A stretch of 64,000 nt of DNA from Hoeflea_A sp965228435 (GCA_965228435.1 OZ245818.1:1736001-1800000), one strand, 5' to 3'; positions 26,230-35,354 are shown, counted from the stretch's first letter. Notes: generated by a model from the sequence alone, not told the origin. Numbers and translations are program-made.

Positions 26230-27111
26230 TTGAGAACCTTCGGGATTGCCGCCGCAATGCTGATGCTGGCCATGGGATCGCCGACACTGGCCGCATCCGA
26301 CGCCCAGAAACTTCGGCCCGCTGATGGGGTAACGAGCGCCGATCCGCTGGAACAGAGACCAGGTCTGCGTTGGCTGCGTCGTTCGGCCGAGTATTCGATC
26401 ATCGTGCAATCGATCTACCGGAATGCCGGCGTTGCGCTTGCATCGATTGTGGCCGATCGACAGAGCGAAACGCCGTGGATCGTGGCGATGGATGCGGACG
26501 AAACGGTGCTCGACAATTCACGGTTCGAAGCGGCACGCGTGGAGGACGGGTCCGGCTTCGACGAGAAGAAGTGGCGGCAATGGATCGGCAGCAGTCGTTC
26601 GAGCGCAGTCCCGGGTTCAGTAGCCTTTATCGAAGATGTCTTCCGGCTGGGAGGCAAGGTCGCTCTGATCACCGATCGCCCTGTGGATCTGACACACGAC
26701 ACCCGCCGCAACCTGGAAAAAATCGGCCTTGATGTCGACCCAGAACGCCTCTGCATCCTCGGCGTGGCCCCGATCGACGAACAGAGCGGCAATTCCGCCG
26801 GGTGGCTCCGATACCAATACCGCAATGACAAGGATCGGCGACGCCGCTTGGTTCGGGAAGGCTTTGCGGAGGCCTGCTGGTCGGACGTCGAGGGAGCCGA
26901 ACAGGCGGAGCTAAAAGCCGCCTGGGCGGTCCCTCATGACATCATCATGCATGTCGGCGACGAGATCGGCGACCTTCCTGGCCTGGCCGAGGGCGTGGCG
27001 CAAAACGACGACAAGTTGAGGGATTTGGCGAGGAACGGCAGTTACGTGCTGCTGCCCAATCCAGTGTACGGCAGTTGGGAAAAGCGCAAACAGCCGCGCG
27101 CCAATAGATGA
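26230..27111 (+). CDS. exported HAD acid phosphatase (class B/e(P4)-like)
   Basis: 293 aa with a signal peptide (MRTFGIAAAMLMLAMGSPTL). The DDDD-phosphatase motif I is MDADETVLDN, motif II/III region 'ALITDRPVDL', motif IV 'GDEIGDLPG'. It fits periplasmic or lipid-anchored 5'-nucleotidase/acid phosphatases of the e(P4) type, though no lipobox Cys follows the signal. The start is TTG at 26230 with AAGGGGG upstream. Confidence 0.85.
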   Translation: MRTFGIAAAMLMLAMGSPTLAASDAQKLRPADGVTSADPLEQRPGLRWLRRSAEYSIIVQSIYRNAGVALASIVADRQSETPWIVAMDADETVLDNSRFEAARVEDGSGFDEKKWRQWIGSSRSSAVPGSVAFIEDVFRLGGKVALITDRPVDLTHDTRRNLEKIGLDVDPERLCILGVAPIDEQSGNSAGWLRYQYRNDKDRRRRLVREGFAEACWSDVEGAEQAELKAAWAVPHDIIMHVGDEIGDLPGLAEGVAQNDDKLRDLARNGSYVLLPNPVYGSWEKRKQPRANR

Positions 27112-27215
27112 GGTTCAAACGGGTATCACGCGGCCTTTCTATGACCGCCGTGGTGTGCAATAAGCACCGTCCGGCGAAGCCGGAATTCCATCTCATGCGA
27201 CGACAGGAGGATGCC

Positions 27216-27481
27216 ATGACCCGTTATCGCGACTTCGACCGTTTGCCGTCCTTTTGAGCGGACCAGCAAACGACGCAAATCCTTCCCTTCAGAAACACAG
27301 GTCAAACGCGGCGAGCGCTACGTTCACGGCGATGTCGAGCTGATTGAAAAGCTCGGCCGAAATGATCTGTGCCCCTGCGGATCAGGACGCAGATTTCAAG
27401 CGCTGTTGCCTGAAATCCGGCCGGTTCGACGGTTCGTCTCGACCCCATTATTTTCGTAGTCGGAGCGAGAACGAGATTTGA
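27216..27481 (+). pseudogene. SEC-C motif protein, frameshifted
   Basis: A perfect AGGAGG lies 5 bases before ATG 27216. The first frame reads MTRYRDFDRLPSF and stops at 27255. Another frame then gives 'ETQVKRGERYVHGD', 'ELIEKLGRNDLCPCGSGRRF', the start of a zinc-binding SEC-C motif (as in the SecA C-terminus), and a further one-base shift gives KRCCLKSGRFDGSS to a stop at 27479. In an intact gene the motif GRNDxCPCGSGxxFKxCC would be continuous. Two shifts in 270 bp indicate decay or sequence error. Confidence 0.65.
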
Positions 27482-27709
27482 TTGGCCCTGGATCGGGATG
27501 TTTCGGCATCCCGATCACGCAAGCATTGAGGCAGCCCCGCTCGTAAAAGCAATTGAATTAGCAGTTGAATCAAACATTTTCACCATCCGTAAACAACGGT
27601 TAAGCCGTTTCGGAAAGTAACCTTTTTTGATCGGCAACAAAGCCCGGAAACTCTCCTTCCGGGCGTACCCTGAACGCGTTCCATTTCCGGAATATAGGAG
27701 GAGCGCGTT
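27482..27709. other. leader region with hairpin before the four-repeat gene
   Basis: No gene is seen. An 8-bp stem GCCCGGAA/TTCCGGGC with a 7-base loop lies at 27642-27664, and a strong AGGAGG-like ribosome site is just before the ATG at 27710. The hairpin may be a transcript-end structure or an RNA stabiliser. Confidence 0.4.
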
Positions 27710-29737
27710 ATGAATTTGCATGGCATTATCTTCTCTCTCAACCGTCAGCGTTCGAAACCACTGGCGGCCGCGGCGCTTGCGGCGGTTCTGCTGACCGGCG
27801 CCGACGCGGCACAGGCCCAGGTCTCGCCCTGCGAGGGGCTGCTGTTTTCCACTTCGGAAGACTTCGTCACTCGCGGCCCGGAACCGGCCGATGGCAACCC
27901 GGTGATCTCCGATGGGGACCTGCTTGCCTGGCACGTATCTGTCGGCGCGAGGCTGTGTCGGCGCAATGCCGAGTTGATCCGCAATTTCGACATCGAACGC
28001 GTCGATCTCGGCCTCGACGCCGTTGCGGCGATCGACAAGGAGCGCGAACTGATCGCCTTCTCGACGGAACTCGACAGTATCCATACTGGTCAGTTCTCGG
28101 CGGGAGACCTGCTGTTCACCAACGGCGGCATCATCCCCAATGCCGCGCTGCTCGCCCGTTTCGATCTGCGGCAATCTCTGGATCTCGGTCTCGACGCCGT
28201 GACGCTTGTCGGCGAGGAAGAGCGGCTGCGCCGGCTTGCGGAGCTCGCACGAAGCGGCGCGCTGCGCGACAATCCGGAGCGATTGCCGGAGGCTTTGAAG
28301 GAACTTGAAATCGACATCTGGTTTTCAACCGAAGGCACACCACCCGAAATCGGCAAGCCGATTTTTATCGACGGGGACCTGTTGTCGGCGCGCGATGGCG
28401 TGATCGTGCGATCGAACGCGTCGCTGCTGCCGGCCCTGCCGGCCGGCATACCGGTCCGAGGCGTCGATTTCGGGCTGGATGCCTATACGCCCGCACTGGA
28501 TCCGGTCGAGCTGGTTCCGGTGGAGCTCCTGTCGACGGAAATCGTTGGCTTCGGCCCGACCCCCTTTACTGACGGCGATGCATTGCAGCCCGGTCCGGGG
28601 ATCTGGCTGAAGGCCGGTGATCTGGTGAAGGCACTGGAACCGGCAACCCGCGATCTCGGTCTCGATGCTCTGCACGACGACATCGGCGACGTGGCCCGCT
28701 GCACACCACCATCGATCACCTTCATCAGCAATGTCGAGGTCGGCATGATCGACCCGGCCAGCGGACTGGCAACCTTCGGCGGTGTGACGCAACGACCCTT
28801 TGCGGGCGATGTCCGTATCCAGGGGTCGATGCCGGAGGTCATCAATTGTCCCGACCTTGACAAGTACGAATATCGGGTCGAGGTGGACCAGGGCGGCGGT
28901 TTTCCCAGCTTCGCCCAGCCCGGCGTCGTGCATCCTGCCAGCGAGAACTGGCGGCGCATGGTCCGGCCGACAGCCCTGTCGCCCTGCCCTATCTCACGCA
29001 ACGATGTTTATGACAGCGACCCGCTGGGATGGTTCACCGTCGCCGACTATCGGCGTTTCGACGGCTGCGGCGACCCGCCGAGCCTTGCCGCCTGGAAGTC
29101 CACAACGGGCGGGTCCGATGCGCTGGTACGATTTCGTGTCGTGATGCGGGAAATCGGCGCTGCCACGCCGACCTATGTCAGCGCGCCGGTTCGGGTGCAG
29201 ATCGACAATGACCGTATTGCGCTGCCGGCGAACCTGCTGCCGGTCTCGTCCGGAACGGGCGACATGTGGTTCGACATCTACCGGGCCTCAGACACTTCAC
29301 CTCTCGGCGATCAGTGCAAGATCGAGGGTGAAGGCATTGACGTGGTGCTTGACATGAAAGGCCGGATCAATGACGAGCACTTCTGGAAGTACGACTTGCG
29401 CTGGTCCGGCGGCTTCGTGGTCGGCGCCCATCCCGTCACCGTCCCGGCAGATCTGACCGAGTTCGATGACGGCCGGCCCGATCTCGACGACGACGGCACC
29501 CAGCCACCGGCCTCCATCACCGTGCCGCTGAAGAACGGCTTCAACCTGACCACCGCCTATGCGGCGGTGGCTGCGGCCCAGAGCGTGCCGCCGGCCCTGC
29601 CGGATGTCTGCGGTTTCACAGTGCATTTTCGCGCCTGGGACCGGGCCATCCAGCTGAGCTTCAACCGTCCGAACAACCTGTTCGGCAGCGTAAGCCGCCA
29701 CACCCAGATGTGGCGGTCGTTCTGCGTTTCACGCTGA
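27710..29737 (+). CDS. large exported protein with four internal 50-60-residue repeats
   Basis: 675 aa; signal peptide residues 1-37 (hydrophobic AAAALAAVLLTGADAAQA). Residues about 44-104, 115-163, 203-259 and 273-321 are copies of one unit with the pattern (F)STE-x(n)-DGDLL-x(n)-N-x-LL-x(n)-DLGLDA. The C-terminal half (about 330-675) is beta-rich with several Cys and no repeats; a possible domain boundary lies near 'RCTPPSITFISN'. No membrane helix in the mature part. I do not recognise a named family; a Ca-binding or surface-structural role is possible because of the acidic loops, but unproven. The ribosome site GGAGGAG is strong and the gene stands alone. Confidence 0.85.
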   Translation: MNLHGIIFSLNRQRSKPLAAAALAAVLLTGADAAQAQVSPCEGLLFSTSEDFVTRGPEPADGNPVISDGDLLAWHVSVGARLCRRNAELIRNFDIERVDLGLDAVAAIDKERELIAFSTELDSIHTGQFSAGDLLFTNGGIIPNAALLARFDLRQSLDLGLDAVTLVGEEERLRRLAELARSGALRDNPERLPEALKELEIDIWFSTEGTPPEIGKPIFIDGDLLSARDGVIVRSNASLLPALPAGIPVRGVDFGLDAYTPALDPVELVPVELLSTEIVGFGPTPFTDGDALQPGPGIWLKAGDLVKALEPATRDLGLDALHDDIGDVARCTPPSITFISNVEVGMIDPASGLATFGGVTQRPFAGDVRIQGSMPEVINCPDLDKYEYRVEVDQGGGFPSFAQPGVVHPASENWRRMVRPTALSPCPISRNDVYDSDPLGWFTVADYRRFDGCGDPPSLAAWKSTTGGSDALVRFRVVMREIGAATPTYVSAPVRVQIDNDRIALPANLLPVSSGTGDMWFDIYRASDTSPLGDQCKIEGEGIDVVLDMKGRINDEHFWKYDLRWSGGFVVGAHPVTVPADLTEFDDGRPDLDDDGTQPPASITVPLKNGFNLTTAYAAVAAAQSVPPALPDVCGFTVHFRAWDRAIQLSFNRPNNLFGSVSRHTQMWRSFCVSR

Positions 29738-30058
29738 CGCGTCAACCCATGCGGTTCCCGTGCTCCGGTGCGGGGACTGCTCAACTCCTCGAGGAACTGA
29801 GCACATCGCCGAGTTCCACACCCTTGGCCGCATCTTCGATGGACAGGAATGCGCAGGCCTTCGCCTGTCGGCAATCCGGACATTGTGGCCAGTGTCATCC
29901 GGAATACAGCCACCAAAGGCACTTGACTACGCACAGGCGCTGACTGTCATGCAGTTTAGATGTCCAAGGCTTTTCACCGAACTCGGCAGCCCGTATTGTG
30001 AATCACGTTCGCGCCAATCGCGCTTGGGGCAATGCGGCTTGAAACAAGGAGAAACCCT
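29738..30058. other. 320-bp gap without recognisable gene
   Basis: I see no supported reading frame. It should hold the terminator of the four-repeat gene and the promoter of the SecD-head-like gene, but no clear motif stands out. Confidence 0.4.
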
Positions 30059-30457
30059 GTGGCGCCGGCGCCGATCAGATCACTTGCCTGTTGCATGATC
30101 CTTCTCGGTGTTGTCCTGGGCATGCAACCCGCGTTCGCGGCCGATGTCAGTATTCAAGCGGTGGAAAACGACACCATCCTTTCGAGGCTTGATTTCGACA
30201 AATCCGAAGTCAATGCTGAGGTCGTCCATGCAGACACGAACGGAGAAGCGGTCCTTCAACTGATATTTCCAGCAGATGATGCCATGAGTTTGAAGGACCT
30301 GACGGGAGCCAATATCGGCCGCAAAGTGCGGATTGTCATCGACGGCATCATCGTCGTCGAGCCGATCGTCAGGGAACCGATTTCCGGCGGACGCATTTGG
30401 GTAAGTGGCGACTTCACGCGGGATGAGCTGGAGGCGATGGCCGAAAAGCTGCAGTAG
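30059..30457 (+). CDS. small exported protein with SecDF P1-head-like domain
   Basis: 132 aa, signal peptide then a single domain. The mature part reads 'LTGANIGRKVRIVIDGIIVVEPIVREPI' and 'SGGRIWVSGDFTRDELEAMAEKLQ' (in pieces), which matches the first periplasmic (P1 head) domain of SecD: the LTxxxxGxxxAIxLDGxxxxxPxIxxPIxxGxxxIxGxFxxxEAxxLAxxL pattern. It has none of SecD's membrane helices. The GTG at 30059 has AAGGAG 7 bases upstream; the ATG at 30032 gives 9 extra residues. It may act as a periplasmic accessory, but no function is known. Confidence 0.75.
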   Translation: MAPAPIRSLACCMILLGVVLGMQPAFAADVSIQAVENDTILSRLDFDKSEVNAEVVHADTNGEAVLQLIFPADDAMSLKDLTGANIGRKVRIVIDGIIVVEPIVREPISGGRIWVSGDFTRDELEAMAEKLQ

Positions 30458-30525
30458 GGAATGCGCTGTGATGTGGCCCGGCTGATTTGTACAGGATGGG
30501 GCCGCTTTAGCGGAAAGGACCGGCG

Positions 30526-31047
30526 ATGAGGGTATGCAACTCTGCAATCTACTACAGGCCACCGACCCTTGGATTGCTTACCATTTTCCTTCTGACCGCC
30601 ATATCCTCGAACGATGCCCACGCGGATTGCATGTCCGATTGCCAGGGCGCCTACACTTCCTGCACGCGCGGTTTCAACGAGCGGGATTGCGCAACACAGC
30701 GCTCCATCTGTCAAAACCGATGCGTCTCCGGCGCGCAGTCGCTTTACGGCGCGATTGCCTTTTCCGATTCGACCGGCGCCTTCGGATTTTCATTCCAGTA
30801 TCGCACCCGCAGTGGAGCTGAATTGCGGGCGGTTGATGAGTGTACGAAACGCGGCGCCCCGGATTGCGAGGCCAAGGTCTGGTTTCGAGGTTGCGGCTCG
30901 CTGGCGGTCGGACCGGACAACGCGTATGGCTCAGCCTATGCCGACAGCAAAAGCGAAGCGCGCGATCTGGCCATCGGATACTGCCAGGAGCAAAGCGGTG
31001 GACGCTCCTGCGTCAGCAAGGTGGCGGTCTGTGCCATCGCTGAATGA
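30526..31047 (+). CDS. exported DUF4189-domain protein
   Basis: 173 aa with signal peptide and a Cys-rich mature region ('CMSDCQGAYTSCTRGFNERDC', 'SICQNRC' in pieces) followed by a DUF4189-like domain: 'LYGAIAFSDSTGAFGFSF', 'SGAELRAVDECTKRGAPDCEAKVWF', 'SEARDLAIGYC'. At least ten Cys suggest several disulfides in the periplasm. AAAGGA lies 8 bases before the ATG. Function unknown. Confidence 0.8.
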   Translation: MRVCNSAIYYRPPTLGLLTIFLLTAISSNDAHADCMSDCQGAYTSCTRGFNERDCATQRSICQNRCVSGAQSLYGAIAFSDSTGAFGFSFQYRTRSGAELRAVDECTKRGAPDCEAKVWFRGCGSLAVGPDNAYGSAYADSKSEARDLAIGYCQEQSGGRSCVSKVAVCAIAE

Positions 31048-31084
31048 CTCTGGGTGACCGGCCAGGTTTGCGGAGGAAAGAGCC

Positions 31085-31312
31085 ATGGCGGCAACGGAAG
31101 TGCTTGGAATTGTCGCGATCGTCATCATGGTGGCCAGCTACGCTTTGGAAAAACGAGCACCCGTCTTCATCGCGATCTTCGCTTTGGGCTGCGCCATGGC
31201 CGCTTTCTACGCGTTCCTGATCGGCTCCTATCCGTTCCTTATCGCAGAGTCGATCTGGGCGGTCATTGCTTTTCGGCGCTGGATGGATACCCGAACCGCT
31301 CTGCATCCATGA
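31085..31312 (+). CDS. small membrane protein, two to three helices
   Basis: 75 aa, almost entirely hydrophobic: helices at about 5-20, 28-48 and 52-63, with a charged C-terminus. It looks like the CBU_0592/YgjV-type small membrane proteins. GGAGG 8 bases upstream of the ATG supports real translation. It is 37 bp after the DUF4189 gene. Confidence 0.7.
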   Translation: MAATEVLGIVAIVIMVASYALEKRAPVFIAIFALGCAMAAFYAFLIGSYPFLIAESIWAVIAFRRWMDTRTALHP

Positions 31313-31321
31313 TGCATCTGA

Positions 31322-31354
31322 GTGGCGGCCCACCAGACATTGGCAGGCCGCCAC
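31322..31354. terminator. bidirectional hairpin terminator between convergent genes
   Basis: GTGGCGGCC (31322-31330) pairs with GGCCGCCAC (31346-31354) across a 15-base loop, between the small membrane gene and the PQQ dehydrogenase, which converge here. No long T-tract, but the position is right for both transcripts. Confidence 0.65.
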
Positions 31355-31360
31355 GAATCC

Positions 31361-33451
31361 TTACTTGGGGCGGATCGCGTCCGCGGTGCCCTGAATGAAG
31401 GCCACCAGCTTGGTCACATCGTCTTCGGTCAGCTTGCCGGCGAAGGTCGGCATTCCCCTGTCGACGGCAACACCTTCAAGAATCCAGGCCTTGGAATTGC
31501 CCAGGACATCCGGTGTCGAATAGCCGAGATTGGGAATGTTGCCGCCATTGTTGACGCCGGGAACGCCGTGGCAGAACAGGCAGTTGGAGACGTAGAGCGC
31601 CAGCCCGTCGGGAACGTGATCCGGATCGTAGGGGACACCGGCGACCAGTTCGGTTCGCGTGCTGGTCTCGGCGGCAGGCATTGGTTCGTCACCGCCCAAT
31701 TTGAAGGTGAAGACCCGGCCGGCCCCAACCTTGTCCGTTGCCCTTTGCATCATGCCGTAGACGCCACCCCAGCCAACGGCGATCGTGACATATTGCTCGC
31801 CGTCGCGTTCCCAGGTCATGGGCGCCGCCACCACGCCCGAGGTAACCGGAACCTGCCACAGGATTTCGCCATTGGCTGCGTTGTAGGCAATGAAGCGGCC
31901 ATCCGCGGTGCCCTGGAAGACAAGGTTGCCGGCCGTGGTCAGCGTGCCGCCGTTCCATGGCGAGACGTATTCGGCACGCCAGACTTCCTCCTGCTTGACC
32001 GGATCCCAGGCGAGCAGATGACCGAAAGGTGTCGCCTTGGGCGCGACCTCATTGAAGAAGTAGCCCAGGTTCCAGCCGACACCCGACATGGTCGAACCGG
32101 GCTTGTGCCTGTTGAGTTCCCAGGCCGGATCCGCTGACTGGACAAGCGGAATGCCCTGGGCGGGAATGTAAACCAGCCCCGTTTCCGGGTTGTAGCTCAT
32201 CGGATGCCAGTTGTGAGCGCCATAGGCTGACGGGATCGTCTCCCAAGGTCCGGTTTTCGCACGCGCCCCTTCCGCTTCGATCGGTCTGCCGTTTTCGTCG
32301 TAGCCCGTGGCCCAGGTCACCTCCACGAATGGTTCGGCGGAGATGAATTCGCCCGTCTCGCGGTCGATGACGTAGAAGAACCCGTTCTTCGGCGCCTGCA
32401 TCAGGACCTTGCGGGTTTGGCCATCGATCTCGAGATCGGCAACGATGATGTGCTGAGTCGAGGTATAGTCCCAGGTGTCGCCGGGCGTGTTCTGATAGTG
32501 CCAGACATAATCGCCCGTATCCGGATTGAGCGCGACGATCGACGCCAGAAACAGGTTGTCGCCGCCGGCCGGTGAGCGCAGGTGGCGGTTCCACGGGCTG
32601 CCGTTGCCTACGCCGATATAAAGCAGGTTCAGTTCCGGATCATAGGCCATGGCGTCCCAGACGGTTCCGCCGCCGCCGGCCTTCCAGTACTCCGCCGACG
32701 GGTCCCAGGTCTCGGCGGCCATTTTCATGGCGTCGTTCTCGAACGGCTTTGACGGGTCGCCCGGCACTGTGTGCCAGCGCCAATCCAGCTCGCCGGTTCC
32801 GGTGTCATAGGCGCTGACATAGCCGCGCACACCGAACTCGGCACCGCCATTGCCGATGATGACCTTGCCATTGATGATCCGCGGCGCGGCGGTGATGGTA
32901 TAGGACATGTCGCGGTTTTCGATCGTATCGGTTTTCCAGACCTGCTCGCCCGTAGCGGCGTCAATGGCATGGAGCCAGCCGTCATAGGCGCCGACATAGA
33001 CTTTGCCGTCATAGACGGCGACACCGCGGTTCACGACATCGCAACACCCCTTCTTGCCGAAGTCGGCCGGCACTTCCGGATCGTAAACCCAGAGACTTTC
33101 TCCGGTTACCGCGTCGAGCGCATGCACGATCGACCATGAGGCCGTGACATACATGACACCGTCGACAACGATCGGCGTGGACTGCACGCCGCGATCGGAA
33201 TCGAGATTGTAGGACCACGCGAGACCGAGTTCGCCGACATTGGCATCCGTCACGGAATTCAATTGCGAATATCGGGTCTCACCATAGTTGAGCCCGTAGT
33301 TCAACCAGTTCCTGTCGTGCTTGTCGTTGTCGATGATGGCTTGGGTATCGATGGCACCGACAGCAGATCGGATCGCGTCCTCGCTGATGGTCTGAGCGTG
33401 AACGCAAGTGGCCGCGAGCAACCCGCAGGCGCCCAAGATGAATCGCTTCAA
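31361..33451 (-). CDS. PQQ-dependent quinohemoprotein alcohol dehydrogenase
   Basis: 696 aa periplasmic enzyme that oxidises primary alcohols with PQQ and passes electrons to its own C-terminal cytochrome c. The signal peptide is LKRFILGACGLLAATCVHA. The eight-bladed propeller shows tryptophan-docking repeats (for example 'LWVYDPE', 'VWKTD', 'DYVWHYQNTPGDTWDYTS') and the vicinal disulfide KKGCCDVVNRG. After the propeller, NCLFCHGVPG is the heme c site (CxxCH). The residue two after the catalytic Asp is Thr (WDYTS), not Asp, so the calcium rather than lanthanide type is expected. The TTG at 33451 was chosen for GGGAGG 5 bases upstream. Confidence 0.93.
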   Translation of the reverse strand: MKRFILGACGLLAATCVHAQTISEDAIRSAVGAIDTQAIIDNDKHDRNWLNYGLNYGETRYSQLNSVTDANVGELGLAWSYNLDSDRGVQSTPIVVDGVMYVTASWSIVHALDAVTGESLWVYDPEVPADFGKKGCCDVVNRGVAVYDGKVYVGAYDGWLHAIDAATGEQVWKTDTIENRDMSYTITAAPRIINGKVIIGNGGAEFGVRGYVSAYDTGTGELDWRWHTVPGDPSKPFENDAMKMAAETWDPSAEYWKAGGGGTVWDAMAYDPELNLLYIGVGNGSPWNRHLRSPAGGDNLFLASIVALNPDTGDYVWHYQNTPGDTWDYTSTQHIIVADLEIDGQTRKVLMQAPKNGFFYVIDRETGEFISAEPFVEVTWATGYDENGRPIEAEGARAKTGPWETIPSAYGAHNWHPMSYNPETGLVYIPAQGIPLVQSADPAWELNRHKPGSTMSGVGWNLGYFFNEVAPKATPFGHLLAWDPVKQEEVWRAEYVSPWNGGTLTTAGNLVFQGTADGRFIAYNAANGEILWQVPVTSGVVAAPMTWERDGEQYVTIAVGWGGVYGMMQRATDKVGAGRVFTFKLGGDEPMPAAETSTRTELVAGVPYDPDHVPDGLALYVSNCLFCHGVPGVNNGGNIPNLGYSTPDVLGNSKAWILEGVAVDRGMPTFAGKLTEDDVTKLVAFIQGTADAIRPK

Positions 33452-33673
33452 AGTAACCTCCCTTGCTGATGCACTTCCTCCAGGCGGCGTGACGCCGCCC
33501 CTCGCCGACCGGCGGGCCATTTGGCCGAAGCGTCGCGCAGGAGAGCAGTTCGAGGTCGCATGCCAGTCTGAGGGCGCGGCCCGGGGACCCGCCGTGACAA
33601 AGTGTATTGCCCGAAAAATCTGCCCAACCGAACCGCATTGAACCGGGTCGCTCATTTCCTGCAAGTCGGCTCC

Positions 33674-33691
33674 GGACCGGTGGGCCGGTCC
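33674..33691 (-). terminator. short GC hairpin after the AraC gene
   Basis: GGACCGG-TGGG-CCGGTCC forms a perfect 7-bp stem 12 bp past the stop of the AraC-type gene on the minus strand. No T-tract. Weak terminator candidate that would separate it from the PQQ dehydrogenase gene. Confidence 0.35.
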
Positions 33692-33702
33692 CGAGGGCGA
33701 TA

Positions 33703-34710
33703 CTATCTCGTGGAACCCGGGGCGAATCTATGCATTTCGCGCCATGGTGTCTTGGCTTGCGCCAAGTTGCCTGCGCTGCGTGCACCCCGTTCCTGTCGCC
33801 GGGCCCGATGATAGGATCGTGGCGAAATGCCGAAGCGAGCCCGGAAACCCCGGTTGAAATTGGACAGATCCTGAAAGCCGGCGCCATAGGCGATTTCGGC
33901 AATGCGGCCGTGCACGGTCGGGATCCGATCAAGATGCTCAGCCACGAAGCGGAACCGTTTGGCCCGTACGGTCTCGGTAAAGCTGGTATCGCGATCTTCG
34001 AATATCCGCTGGGTCTGGCGTTCAGACAACCCCATTTTGTGAGCAAGCCAGGAAAGTGTCAGATGATCGCTTGTCAGATTGCGATCGATGAGGTCGATCG
34101 CGATTTCAAACCGATCAGACTCTTGCGTGAGCACCAGGGATCCGAGACTACACTCTGGTGCCGTGAACGCCATGTGGACCATATCGAAGAGCAGAGTGGC
34201 ATTGCCACGCAGCTCGCCCTCGCCGTTTTCCCTGAAAAACCGAAAGAAGTGCCGCAGCAGCGTGTTTGTCGCGGACTGATCGGGCGACAGTCTCTGACCA
34301 ATCCGAACCCCCAGTGGCCGCTCACCGAGGAATGACTGCCGCGGCAGGTGCACGGACAGCAACCGGCTCGACACCTCCGGCATGAATATCTGGCCTTCCT
34401 TGGTGGAATCGAGAAGCATGCAGTCACCAGGGGCGATCCGGGAGCGATGGCCGTTGTGATCGATGCGCGTTTCGCCTTCGATGTTGACGATCAGGAAGAT
34501 GTGTTCGGCCTCGTCGCGTCGGATCCCCGCCCGATCCCGCTTGATCTGCGCAACATCTCCCGACACGTCGGCAACGTCGAGCGTGTCGAAGGCATGCACC
34601 GCTATGCACCCGCGAACGTCACGCTGCCCCTTGCGCGGCACCCCGTCATAGGTCCCGCAAATGCCATGCAGGTCGTGATACCACTGCTCGAATGGTACGG
34701 CTTCCTCCAA
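33703..34710 (-). CDS. AraC-family transcriptional regulator (FeaR-like)
   Basis: 335 aa. N-terminal cupin-like AraC-binding domain (about 20-200; 'IFLIVNIEGETRIDHNGHRSRIAPGDCMLLDS' in pieces) and C-terminal double helix-turn-helix: 'LSWLAHKMGLSERQTQRIFED', then 'IAEIAYGAGFQDLSNFNRGFRARFGISPRSY'. TTG at 34710 is preceded by GGGAGG at 7 bases; a longer frame from 34797 lacks one. It lies 17 bp downstream of the LysE-type gene, and 250 bp upstream of the PQQ dehydrogenase, which it may control. Confidence 0.9.
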   Translation of the reverse strand: MEEAVPFEQWYHDLHGICGTYDGVPRKGQRDVRGCIAVHAFDTLDVADVSGDVAQIKRDRAGIRRDEAEHIFLIVNIEGETRIDHNGHRSRIAPGDCMLLDSTKEGQIFMPEVSSRLLSVHLPRQSFLGERPLGVRIGQRLSPDQSATNTLLRHFFRFFRENGEGELRGNATLLFDMVHMAFTAPECSLGSLVLTQESDRFEIAIDLIDRNLTSDHLTLSWLAHKMGLSERQTQRIFEDRDTSFTETVRAKRFRFVAEHLDRIPTVHGRIAEIAYGAGFQDLSNFNRGFRARFGISPRSYHRARRQERGARSAGNLAQAKTPWREMHRFAPGSTR

Positions 34711-34727
34711 GACGTATCCTCCCGGTT

Positions 34728-35354
34728 CTAACGCTCCTGCAGCGCGAGGCGCACTCCGAGCGCGCAGTAGATGCCGCCTACCACTTTGCCCTGCCAACGC
34801 AATACTGCCGGGTTGCGGCGCAGAAATCGGCCGACGCCGCCAGCGGCGAAGGCCACGGTCACCGTGCTCAAGAGACCCATGGCCACGAACAGGATGCCGA
34901 GGATGGTCAGTTGCAGGGCCACGGCCCCATTCTGTGGCTGCACGAATTGCGGCAGGAAGGCGAGGAAGAACATCGCCGACTTGGGATTGAGCACTTCGGC
35001 CAGGACGGCCTGGCGAAATGCCGCCTTCGGCGACAGTCCGACAGTGGTCGTCGGTTGGTGTGGCTCGACCTTCTCGAATATCGCCTTGAGGCCGAGATAG
35101 ACCAGATAGGCGGCGCCGAGATATTTGACGATGCTGAACAGAACCGCGGACGTCATCAGTACCGCCGAAATGCCCAGCACTGCCATTGCCGTATGAATGA
35201 CGTCACCTGCGGCAATCCCGAGACCCGTGGCGAGGCCAACCCGTGTTCCGGAGGTTGAAGCGCGCGCCAGTGTCAGAAGGACCGCCGGACCGGGAATGAA
35301 GACGAAGCCCAACAACACGGCAAGATAAGTGATAAGCGTTGGCTGGTCGATCAA
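34728..35354 (-). CDS. LysE/RhtB-family amino-acid exporter
   Basis: 208 aa with about six membrane helices. The family start 'LAVLLGFVFIPGPAVLLTLARASTSGTR' (GPAxxL motif) and 'GLGIAAGDVIHTAMAVLG' are clear. Exports amino acids or similar compounds; substrate unknown. TTG at 35354 with AGGAG 7 bases upstream was chosen. Confidence 0.9.
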   Translation of the reverse strand: MIDQPTLITYLAVLLGFVFIPGPAVLLTLARASTSGTRVGLATGLGIAAGDVIHTAMAVLGISAVLMTSAVLFSIVKYLGAAYLVYLGLKAIFEKVEPHQPTTTVGLSPKAAFRQAVLAEVLNPKSAMFFLAFLPQFVQPQNGAVALQLTILGILFVAMGLLSTVTVAFAAGGVGRFLRRNPAVLRWQGKVVGGIYCALGVRLALQER

